NCBI GenBank assembly: GCA_038093515.1
Contig: JBBPSI010000001.1
Location: 620,001-684,000 of the forward strand
Length of the DNA stretch: 64,000 bases
Direction of reading: 5' to 3'
From: Butyriboletus loyo
Lineage: Eukaryota > Basidiomycota > Agaricomycetes > Boletales > Boletaceae
In this document: positions 45,910 through 55,969 of the stretch, piece after piece
Numbering within the stretch: the first letter of the stretch is position 1
How the letters are laid out: every line of letters begins with the position of its first letter
Translations under genes and position numbers: made by a program
The notes under the pieces: generated by a model
Databases searched by the model: none
Told to the model about the DNA's origin: nothing
The model's input: the letters and a program-made list of their open reading frames with translations, nothing else

Positions 45910-48900
45910 ATGCAGCAGCAGGCCTACCCCATCGAGCACAAGGGTACTTTACTTCCAGGCCAGACAATCTCTGTAAACAAGTACACTGTCCAGGTAGAAA
46001 GATACCTCAGCCAAGGTCCTCGCCAGTCTTACCTTGCTGTCCCTGTGTCTGAATACTCTTCTTCAGGTGGCTTCTCCTACGTCTATCTCGTGAGGACCGC
46101 GACACCAGTGTATAGCACGACCCAGCATGTCCTTAAGCGCATTGCCGTTCCGAACGAAGCATTACTCACCGAGGTCAAGAAAGAAGTCGATATCATGGTG
46201 CGCAGTATGGTTACTCACCGCGTCGCATCGCTTTACACAATGTTATCAGAGGATCCTGAAAGGGCATCCCAATATCGTTCACCTCATCGACGCCGCATGG
46301 CATAGGATGTCCAATGGCCAGTACGAAGTTTTTATTCTCATGGAATATTGTCCAGGTACCTAGTGTCCTGTTTTGTCCCCAGAGGTCTCATTTCAACAAA
46401 CTCTAGGCGGAGGCATCATCGATATGATGAACAGGCGTCTCAGGGAACGTCTCACAGAAGCAGAGATTCTGCAAATCTTTGTCGACGTACTTGAAGGAGT
46501 CGCAGCCATGCATAACCTACGACCGGCTTTACTACATCGCGATCTCAAAGTGGAAAACATCCTCCAATCATCTAGTACCTCCTTCAAATTGTGCGATTTC
46601 GGATCGGCGACGCCAGTTGCACCCCGGCCCCCGTCCACCACACAGGAGATCAGGGCACTTGAGGCTGATCTCAACCGTCACACAACTCTTCAGTATAGGC
46701 CCCCCGAGATGATCGATCCATATCTACGCCGTCCTATCGATGAAAAATCTGATGTTTGGGCTTTGGGAGTGTTGCTCTACAAGCTCTGCTACTATACAAC
46801 TCCATTCGAGGAGCATGGTCCTTTGGCCATCTTGAATGTACAGTACCGGATGCCGCCATATCCTGTATACTCACCGCAACTGAATGGCTTGATTGGTACG
46901 TCGTCCTGTTGACGCGCCCTGCTCCGACTCATTTTTCCGTGTGATATAGTATGGATGCTTCGTGAGCATGGCACCCAACGCCCATCCGTGTTTGAGCTCC
47001 TTGCCCAAGTTCATCGCATGCGCGGTACCAAATCACGCTTCACCTATCATATTGTACCACCACAACCTCTCTCATCGCGAGCCCTCCAGTCCCAATCTGC
47101 CATGCCACTTGACAATTTGGTGTCCTATCGTCCGCCGTCCTCGACCACCACTCAGCGACCCTCATCAGCGAAAAATACCGGTATCCAGGCGAGAGACAAA
47201 GTGCTGGAAGCTATCGCCCCGATGCGACGCGGACGTCCGTCTTCCTCTCAACAACAGGACCCTATTGTGCAAGAAATATCGAAGCCCCCCAGTCCACCAA
47301 AGATACCGCCGGAAGCAACGAAGCCCCCGAAGGTCAATTTACTGGACGACCACTTCGGTGTGGAGGAAGATAATGCGTGGAGAGTCATGAAGAGCAATGC
47401 ATCGAGTGATGAAGATATTAAGGCCTCCAGCTCTAGTAGTGCCGCGATGTCAGCGTGGAAGCCAAAGGGCGGCGCGCGCGGTGAACTGGATGCCACCTGG
47501 AATGTTGAATCGCGCACCTCGACTAATAGCGACGCGCGCTCACACAGCACCACCTTTGGGGACAACTTTGCGGAGAGCCTATGGAATGCATGCGATAGTA
47601 ACAGGGCAGGCTCCAGTACAACGCCATCTACCCCAGCTGAGAAAGCGGCCCCATCGAAGATCGCACCTCCTCTGGAGGGGTCCCGAGCCACGAAACTTAT
47701 CATTACCAAGGGAAAAGATGCCTTTGAAGGTTTGGGCCTGACATCTTCCACACAATCCCCTCCGACCCTGGGTGAAGCACGCAAGCTGAGGACTGGGCTG
47801 GCGGCGGTAAACGCCTACAACCGTCCCACTGCATCACATAGTCCCTCGTCGACAGCAACAAAACCAAAGCCTACCACCACTAGTATAAAACCAACGCCCT
47901 CGCCTCATTCATCACTCTCACATGCAAGCTCATCCTGGAAAAACAGTCCTACTATTCGGACTATGTCAAGCTCACTCCCATCAACCACCCCGGCGCTTCC
48001 TCAGATTGGTGATTTTTTTGCTGAGATGCAGTTCCCGTCTCTAGAAGAATTGGACGCAACCATGGCCTACTCACAGAAACCTACTCGTTATACCACACAG
48101 CCAGAACCGAACCCCGGGAACCAGAGCATCATTGATTTATCAATTCCTTCGACTTCTTCAATACCCCCCCGCCCTCAACCTCGGCGTTCGGTTGCGAGTT
48201 CTACGACGGTACGGAACAATTCTCGTTCCGAACAAGCCACAGGCACACCGGTTCGTGAAACAGAGGAAACGTCGAGGCTTCCAGCACGTGGCGAAGGCAT
48301 CTCACCAGTGAAACGTTCCAGCGGTCGTCCACCATCACGGTCATCGTTATCTGCTAAACGCGCGGTCAATGCTTCCTCCAAACCCTCGGAGACCCATGAC
48401 TTACTTGACTTGACGGGTGACTCAGCTAGTGCCTTCTGGGCTCCACAAAAGACTCGCGAGTATAAAGACTGGCTGACAGGAGATAACAACACCTTGGCAT
48501 CGCTGGTGAAGGACCGTGGAGTCTCCGACACGAATCCTCCAGAGACACCCGTACTGCGCGAGTTTACGCATAAACGTTCTTCATTTGTGGAAGAGAATAA
48601 TGTCCATATACAAGCGCCACAAGAAGCTATCACCAGCCAACAGTCGCCTGAACAGGTCATTCGGACATCGACAACCTCTTCCCCGACCAGGGGAAACTCG
48701 CGGAGTTCACGTTCAAAGGAGCGCATACAAGGTACGAGCTTGACTTCAAGCCACAAACATCTCATGCTCCCGGGTCGACTCCCGCCTGCCCCACGTTCCT
48801 CGAACATCAGTCAGGACTCACTCACGGAGTCGGCGACTCGTTCTTCACGTGAACGGCCTTCTTCAGATGACTGGAAGACGCAACCAACATTAGAGTCCCC

Positions 48901-50041
48901 GCGAGAGGGGAGAATGTCTTCGAGTGACGAGGAGACCCCCGAAGATGCTGTCGGATTTACGGTATCTAAGTCGGCCGAGAAGACACCAGGTCCAAGGCAC
49001 AAAGGAAGGCAGAGCTCTGTGTACGACTTGGTTGATCTATGGGGCGGTGGTGTTGTCCAGACTAGAGAGAGGCGGAAGGATGCAATTTCGAATCCATCCA
49101 CTGATCTCCCCAACGACTCTGTAATGAAGCCGCACAAGAGCCGATCCATTGCTCTGCCTTCTGCCACGAAGTTCAATACAGCTTCACCACAACATCTACA
49201 AGCAGCGAATTCTGGGGCGATTGAGGTGCCACGATCGCCTAGCAGGTCACCAAATCGGCGTTCTCCAAACTCCCACATGAAACAGATGTCGGCTGTGAAT
49301 TCAACTCCTGGTACGCCAACGGCTGCCTCTCGAGGTCGCCCACAATCCTTGGTAGTGTTTCCGATGTCGAAGTCTACCTCTGATGGGAAGTTGGATACGC
49401 CTGTGACGCCCTCAGGTCTGTCTGTCCCACAAGATGGCTCTCGTGCGGGTGGCGCCCGTCGACCATCGATCACAGACATGGTCCAGAGATATGAGGCTAT
49501 TGGCAAAGTTGCATCTCCTGGTGCTCTTCCCCTCCCAAAACCAGCCGCAGCGTCAGGAATAACGTCGACGATCACAGGACGCTCTTTGCAACAATCCCTA
49601 CATTCTCCGGTGACTTCTAAATTTTCCCCTTCCCGAGTTGCTCCTACATCCGATGATCTTTCTTCGGCTGTCGACGCCGATAAGCGCCAATCACTGACCA
49701 ACCCAAGGCCTAGCTACACTGGGTCAACGGACAAAAGGGCAGACGCACCCACAAGTCAGAGTTCAGTTTCGGGGTTGCCCACAGCGTCATCCAGCAAACT
49801 GTTATCACTCAGTTCTTCCCAGGGAGGTATTGATGGCTTGCCTTCTGCCATGGGCCTTAACCTACCACCTGGGGAGGATCCACGCGCCCCGTCTCCTGAA
49901 AAGCCCTATCAGGGTGTCGGCAAACTCATTGATCAGTGGCAAAGAAAATCAGAAGAAACTTCTCGGGGTCCCGCTCCGAGACGGGGGTTTACCACAAAGC
50001 GAGCTGGTCTCGTTGGTGGAGGTGTCGGTCGAGATGGTTGA
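45910..50041 (+). CDS. Ark/Prk (NAK, AAK1-like) serine/threonine kinase
   Basis: Family members phosphorylate endocytic adaptors and actin-patch proteins (yeast Ark1/Prk1, animal AAK1/GAK). The start ATG 45910 reads [20 protein letters not shown]. The kinase domain is spread over several exons. The Gly-loop is GGFSYVYLV; the VAIK-type Lys is [11 protein letters not shown]; then [27 protein letters not shown], the catalytic loop [17 protein letters not shown], the activation/P+1 region [20 protein letters not shown], and [20 protein letters not shown]. The uninterrupted last exon (46955-50041) gives a roughly 1000-residue Ser/Thr/Pro-rich, low-complexity tail with several RPSI/RPSS sites. It ends [11 protein letters not shown] ... 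[13 protein letters not shown], a C-terminal motif seen in fungal members. All catalytic residues are present. Confidence 0.9.
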
Positions 50042-50210
50042 GCATTGTGAGACAGTGTATTTCCACATGGACTATCGTCTGCCTTCTACTATTTACAAGA
50101 TAGATGGAATGGACTTGGCAGGTGAAGTCCAAGGCGATAGCTTTGATCAGAATCCAAGATCGATCTCAACCTGCAGGGCAATGCTTAGCTACTCTCCGAG
50201 TTCTAGGCAT

Positions 50211-51152
50211 TCAAAGAAGACGCACCTCTGCAACGCGACGGTCGACCTCTTCAGCAAAACTATCGACGAAAGACAGGAACGCCTCTCGGACTTTAGATGT
50301 ATTGCACTGCTTGCACTTTGAAGACGATATTGCTGACAGGACATCCTTTACGAGTTTCCTGTCTTTTACTGCGTCGCCGTGAGGGGATCTTTGCAGAGCG
50401 TATCCCGACTTCCTCGTATACTCGAGCCACCACATGTGGACCGAGATGTTTTGCACTCGACCACTTGGATACTTGCGAGATGGCGGGTTTCTGACTGTCG
50501 TCAATCCCACATCTTCATCACTTTCATCCCCGTCGCACCCAAACCAGGGTAATAATGAGTGCGCACACACGATCCACGTCTGATCGTCTGCGAGACTACA
50601 TGCGACTGTTGTGCATGCTTCCCGATACAAGAGAAGGCGGTGTAACCTGCCAGCGTTGATCTTTTCCAGTTCTGGCACGTATTCACGCGCCCATGTTGGT
50701 AGAGCCAAGGTGTGCTTGGCTGCTAACCGCGCTGCCTCGCGACATTCGTATTGACATGCGAGGGCATAGATCCTCATGGGGTCTTTGCAGAGAAACGAGG
50801 GCTTGGTGAGCTCCTTGAGTACCACGGAGCGGATGTTTTCCATGTCATATTTCGTCGTTGCCTCGAGGACAGCCCCAAGCTCGCGGACATCCTTTACCTC
50901 GAACTGTCTCCCTGTGAAACTAGCTGGATGGCACAAGGACAGGATGTGTCCGAGCGTGCAGCTGTCTTCTGTCAAGTCAATGACCGGAGGACATCCAGCG
51001 TCGACACTGTTGGAAGTCTCCGGCTGTGGTAAGGTGAACATGGCACTGAATACAGGGGATGACATGGATAGAAGGGTCTTCCAAGAGTCGAGCGACTCCC
51101 CATCCGACGAGCGTAGGACGACGTCGGCAGTACTGTGCTGGTCCTTTTGCAT
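50211..51152 (-). CDS. BTB/POZ-domain protein
   Basis: Single exon of 313 residues. The ATG is 51152; in-frame sequence upstream begins only with TTG. The N-terminal BTB fold reads ADVVLRSSDGESLDSWKTLL, SMSSPVFSAMFTLP, PVIDLTEDSCTLGHILSLCH and VLEATTKYDMENIRSVVLKE. The C-terminal part (ALACQYECREAARLAAKHTL, LHRLLLYREACTTVACSL) is the helical extension common to the large Agaricomycete BTB family. The end carries CKQC and a helical SFVDSFAEEVDRRVAEV. The partner or target is unknown. BTB proteins of this type are typically multi-copy and variable between species. Confidence 0.78.
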   Translation of the reverse strand: MQKDQHSTADVVLRSSDGESLDSWKTLLSMSSPVFSAMFTLPQPETSNSVDAGCPPVIDLTEDSCTLGHILSLCHPASFTGRQFEVKDVRELGAVLEATTKYDMENIRSVVLKELTKPSFLCKDPMRIYALACQYECREAARLAAKHTLALPTWAREYVPELEKINAGRLHRLLLYREACTTVACSLADDQTWIVCAHSLLPWFGCDGDESDEDVGLTTVRNPPSRKYPSGRVQNISVHMWWLEYTRKSGYALQRSPHGDAVKDRKLVKDVLSAISSSKCKQCNTSKVREAFLSFVDSFAEEVDRRVAEVRLL

Positions 51153-51382
51153 GGTAGGGGTGAGCTGAGGCAAGTTATTATAGGGGCCAATGAGCCACTC
51201 CAATGTTCGGCGTGACTCGCCGCACTTTCAATTAACCTAATGTACAGTCTTGCAGACAGGGCGACCGACGTTCAAGTCTTCAGTATCTGGCGTCGCATTA
51301 CGAGACAGTCTAGTGCAACACGGAGGTATAATTTAAGGCTCATCAAGTGGCAACCTGTGCCAACACCAGGGTAACACGACCG

Positions 51383-52328
51383 TCACGGCGCCCTATCGTC
51401 GTCGTCGTCGCCAACATCAAATACACTGGTATCAGAGTCTAGGTGACGGTGCGAGCCGCCAAACGTTGCTCGTGCAACGTCTCTACCTTTGCCGAGCTCC
51501 CATGATCGCCCATGAGCCCTGTTTCCCTGAACTAACTCGGTATCGCCGGCAATACCAAGTTCGAGAGCGACGGCGTCTGCACGGGCCAGGTTAGACTCGC
51601 GTGGGTGGATAAATATGCTGTCCGGTTTTGACCTCGCGCGAGGTCTCCCAACGGAACGGCGTCTCCCAACCAAGGACCCGAGGAGGGGCTCATTTGCCCT
51701 ATGGGGGATACCTCTCAATGAGCACTCTGATTGATTATTTTCGTGCACGTACTGTCCCAGATCTGGGTCCGGTTCTTGGTATTCAGCATATTCTATGGCG
51801 AATTGCCCTATAGACAGCGTGATTACCTAAAGAGGCAGATAGTCAAGCGAGGTTGCAGCGTGGTGGGGTCAGCTTACGACGACAGCGATGGCTCTGGGCA
51901 ACGTAGTCAAGATCGAGTTTCGGACAATGTTGGAACCACGCACCCTAGTTGGTTTGACATCGCTACGAGCATATATAGTCTACACACCATGAGTTGGTAC
52001 GACCGGAAAAGAGGAAGAACGGAGTACTCACAACCGTAGGAAAGTGACGAGTCCGTACACAAAGCTTCTCCAAGTTGCAGCTGCGAGCCGCGAGTGCCGT
52101 GTCGTACGCGGCTGCACGTTCTTATTGAGTACGACGGTCAGAAACCTACAAGGGGGATTTTGAGCAGGATGTTGCGAAGGAGACGAGTGGATACCTTTCC
52201 AAAAGACACAGAGTAGTTATAAGGACGCCGGACAGGATGAATGCGGAGAGGGATTGCAAGCGTAGAGAACGAAAGAGAATGTGCTCTCCGAGGAAGTCGA
52301 GATGGAGATAGTCTACCCAGCCATCCAT
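51383..52328 (-). CDS. Ctr-type copper transporter with extended cytosolic tail
   Basis: Four exons. The start ATG 52328 reads MDGWVDYLHLDFLGEHILFR; the upstream in-frame reading overlaps the EXO5 end and lacks ATG. Helix 1 is LSAFILSGVLITTLCLLERF. Helix 2 is FLRLLYMLVAMSNQLG, carrying the M-x-x-x-M (MLVAM) of Ctr proteins. Helix 3 is VITLSIGQFAIEYAEY, where the usual GxxxG packing motif is weak. The tail (EPLLGSLVGRRR, RSKPDSIFIHPRESNLARAD, WELGKGRDVA) ends in DDDDDRAP. The N-terminus has no Met-rich extracellular region, as in vacuole-type Ctr proteins. Introns fall after LLE-R, after FLRL and after QLG. It lies only 52 bp downstream of the EXO5 stop on the same strand. Confidence 0.72.
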
Positions 52329-52380
52329 GATCGACTTTCGTATAAACGGTATCGCAGAGTAACGCAAGTCTAGGATTATG

Positions 52381-54475
52381 TCATACAATATCAGGCGTAG
52401 TTACGTTCTGTCGTGCCTTGCGCTCGGCAGCGAGCACTACCGCTTCTCTAGCCTTCTGCTCCCTCCACTCGCACGAATCCTGATATTCGCATGTGCTAGA
52501 ATCTATAAGTCCGCAACTGCCACTTGTAATACACCGGCGACGGCTTACAAGCACCGGTTTGTTTGGTCGACATCCACCCCCCTGGCAGGTCGCGCACCAA
52601 GCCACCATTGAAGAACATCGGCAAGGTGTGTGTCAAGTTCATCATCGTTCATTCCGAACTCTTTCGTTCCAATAATGGGAGATATATCGACAGGAGTAGT
52701 TCCGTCCACCGATGATTTAATTTCGTCAAGCGGAGGGTCATCTGAGTTGGACTGCTGTCAATGTCAAGTTTGACTATTCAAGCATGGATTCCCACCATCA
52801 CCCAGTAGTCTGTGTGCCTCATGTACACAGGTCAGTACCGACTGCTGAATTGCCCATGCTAGCGTGGGATCGGTTTGCCCAGTAAGAACTTTCCAGCCGG
52901 ACGAGGTCCCAACTTGCTTGACATTCTGTGCCACACGATGAGCAACTTGACCAGCTTCTCCATGTCCCATCTCGCAAACGCTCTCTTCGATGGCGCGAGC
53001 GAGGTCCAGTTCTTCTTGGAGCACGAGAGCCTCAAGGGAGTCGTCTACATCTACTGTCTCTGTAGCTTTATGTTTCCCTTTCCCCCGTCGTTTTTCAACA
53101 AATACTGACCGACGATAAACGATTTGCAGCCGTTGACTGACCCCTATGAGAGTTGGACGTTGACGTTGAACCGTAGCGATCCATTCCGAAACCAAGCGGT
53201 TGAGATGTACATTACAATCCGTAGGATCCACCTGTCGTTGTTCCCAGACGATGTCTTTCAAGAATTGCGTCGAAAATAATTTTGTGGGATCGAGATTTAG
53301 TCGGCTCCACAGTAGATCAAAGTCGAATGCTTCGGGTTCTAGCAGAGAAGAGAGCATGCGGTGATACATCATAAGCTGGAGGCGGGACGAGAGGGAATCT
53401 TCGTCCAAAGGAATGTTCAAGGACCGGCGTGTCTTGTAATCAACGATTCGCAGCTCATATAGGTCACCGGGAATGCAAGCCGACGCTGCCAAAGTCGTTT
53501 CCTTGGTCGGTTCAGCTGCGCGGTCTATGGGGATCGCCGACGTTGGGGTTGGCGAATCCAAACCGAGAGTGGTGTTTTCCTGCAGTCGCTGTTTCTTCTT
53601 TGGGGGGGAGTCCGGAGGTACGCTCGAAGGAGATGTTGGTGAGATGACTTGATCTTGACTTCCTTGAGTGAGGGATGGCCGGAGCACCTCGTCCTTGGAA
53701 ACGGGTCAGGGGTAGAAACGGATAAGAAACGGAAAACGCATACAATGACGCCTAGAACGACTTGGGCGTGTGTGATTGTGAACACGGGCAGTTCCCTCTG
53801 GAGGTTCATTAAAAAGATGGAGAAAGAGCGGAGGAGAGATGGTTACCGTGATACCATTGGAGACTAGTTCGTTGAAGCCATCGATGAGCTGCAGAAGGCT
53901 AAGGAATGACGATGAAAGAAAGCGTGTAGACGGTGCTAAATGACCGACCGAAGTCCAAAGCGTTCCTCCTCAGAGACGACGTGGACGACGAGTGTGTCGG
54001 GACGTAACTCATCTTCCAAAGCTTTGTGGACAGACTCGATAGAAGGATGAGAGGCGAGTAGGGATGGACGAGATAGATAGAGCTACCTTGCCACGTTTGA
54101 GTCTGCGGTCGTTTGCGTGAGCGACGTGTTGGCGGACGCGTATTTGCTTTCCGTCCCTCGAAGTGAAGGTGGAGGGGCGTAGTTGCAAGGGTTTGTAGCG
54201 TTTTCCGTAGAGGCCGTACTCGTGCTGGACTTCACACCTGGAGAGGATGAGCTCATGGTAGGGCAAGAGCACGTGCCAACTTACCAAAGGGGGGCGACGA
54301 GGTCAGTGACGGCGAGGTGTTTTTTCCAGGAGAGAAACTTGTGGAACGGGCTGGCGGTGTGCTCGATGGCTATGTGTACGGCTGCTGGATGGGCGCGAGC
54401 GACGTGGGCATCGATGGCGGCAAAGTCCTCGTCCGTGAATTCGGACAGGTTGAAGGCGTCGAACTCGTCAGACAT
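52381..54475 (-). CDS. EXO5: Exonuclease V (EXO5/Dem1)
   Basis: Fe-S single-strand DNA exonuclease used in mitochondrial DNA maintenance or nuclear crosslink repair. The start ATG 54475 reads MSDEFDAFNLSEFTDEDFAA. The first cluster cysteine is in LVAPLW-CEVQHEYGLYGKRY. Nuclease motifs include LPVFTITHAQVVLGVIDEVL and ELRIVDYKTRRSLNIPL (catalytic D and K of DYKTR). The C-terminus gives DDELDTHLADVLQWWLGARP, GVDVDQTNRC, then across an intron FTCEYQDSCEWREQKA, forming C-x2-C-x5-C with the upstream Cys as fourth cluster ligand. An insertion of about 110 residues (52764-53090) separates LQRLQIVYR from this end and carries two UIM-like helices. The stop is at 52381-52383. Confidence 0.88.
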
Positions 54476-54582
54476 CGTCGCGGAGAACGAATAAACGAGT
54501 CGTTCGACTTTAATGTCCCCCCCTCAGGTAGTAGTCCGATCGTTCTTCTGTTCGCCCTACAGATGATGATGTCCCCCCGCCC

Positions 54583-55726
54583 ATGTTCATGATCGCTCTC
54601 CTCTGCCTCCTTCTCGCCCTCCTCGCCCTTCTTCTCCGCCGCTCTCCCCCCCCTCCCCTCCCCTTCCCGACCCCTGACGACGACCCTTCCTCCCGACCCC
54701 TCCCCGATCCCTGTGGATCCCTTTCTCCGCACTCCCCCCCACTCCCGACTCGCCATGTCTCGTTCTCCCCCCTCGGTTCCGACACCTCCTATTCCCTCCC
54801 AGTCTCCTCGTCCCCCCCTCGCCCCATCCTCCGCCGGTGGTCCTCCCCTTTCCACAAACGCACACACTCACCTTCTGCTTCCCCCTGCGCTCCGCAGTCC
54901 TATACCCCTCCCCCTTCCGTAGATGCGTTTGGACGCCTCCCTCCCTCATCTTCCTCGCCTTCCTTCCATGTCCATACTTCTCCAAAGTCCGCGAGGCGTC
55001 TGTCCACTCCTCTACGCTTGTCTTTGACTAGCAAACGGAGATCCTCGAGTGTTTCCTACACGTCTACCTCGATTCCTCTTGATCGGGTCGATGCCCACGC
55101 TCCCTCACCCGCATCTCACTCTTCCCCTCCACCACAGCGCACCAGATTCGTCAACCCGTTTAGAAAACGCTCCAGATCGAGGACCCTATCTCCACTGAGT
55201 AATAACTTTGTTGTCTATCCTTGCTTTTTCGTTAATTCTCTCAAAGGTACTTTCGACTCTCCCGACGCCTCATCAAATTTGTCGAGCACGTCGTCCTCAT
55301 CTTCACCGCCCCTAGGTGAGTCGTTTCATGTGTTTTTCCTCGTTCATTGCATCATGACCAACACTCGCAGGTCATCGGTCACTAGTCAGCAGGTTTAAAT
55401 CCGTCTTCAGGTCCATCTCACCAGAGCCTTCTCCCATTATTCCTTCAAACCCTATCGTCAAGACTAGACTCCGCCGAAAACCGGCAGTACGCACACAGCC
55501 ATATGGTCCTCCATTAAATGCACCAATGCCAGTTCCCGAACTCAGTCCTTCTCAACACTATTTGCAGAAACATTCCGAGACCATGTCCCTTTCTCCCCAG
55601 AAAAGTCGCAAACATTCTGTCAACGAAAGTTCTTTCCCTGAGAAAACGTTCATGTCACTCGGTCAATCATCTCCTCGTATATTCATCAATGAACTGGATG
55701 ATACACTCTCCTTACTACAGGAGTAA
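54583..55726 (+). CDS. Membrane-anchored Ser/Pro-rich protein with PP1-docking-like motif
   Basis: The ATG 54583 opens a single hydrophobic N-terminal anchor (MFMIALLCLLLALLALLLRR), followed by a long, disordered Ser/Pro/Arg-rich region. Three exons are needed: ...RSRTLSPL, GTFDSPDASSNLSSTSSSSS and SLVSRFKSVFRSISPEPSPI, with stop at 55726. Residues 57-61 are RHVSF, a match to the RVxF docking motif of protein phosphatase 1. Other short motifs are RRWSSPF, RFVNPF and FINELDDTLSLLQE at the C-terminus, which looks like a short amphipathic helix. No enzymatic domain is seen. It is likely a fungal membrane-tethered adaptor; this is inference. Head-to-head with EXO5, with 107 bp between start codons. 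Confidence 0.6.
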
Positions 55727-55969
55727 CGAATCCAAGACTTGATACCCTCACCTCCCGCATCGACCATGAGTTGCAACCATTATGTTTCGTTTCGATTATC
55801 GGGTGCAGGAGAGATCCTGCGTATTTGTGATGATAACTTATACACTTATACTCGGCAGAACGAGCAGGTTCAGATGTCACGACAAAATAAATACCGCTAT
55901 GACCCCATGTACACTATTCCTAGCATAGATTTGTATTGCATCACGGAAAGATGAGGTACCTCGTGTCAC

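Noticed and set aside
48811..49701. 296-codon minus-strand ORF inside the Ark/Prk kinase tail
   Set aside because: Antisense shadow of a low-complexity Ser/Pro-rich coding exon; no motif and no splice context.
54370..54867. 165-codon Gly/Arg/Glu-rich minus-strand ORF overlapping EXO5 exon 1 and the membrane protein
   Set aside because: It arises from the complement of C/T-rich Pro/Ser codons; composition is pure low complexity.
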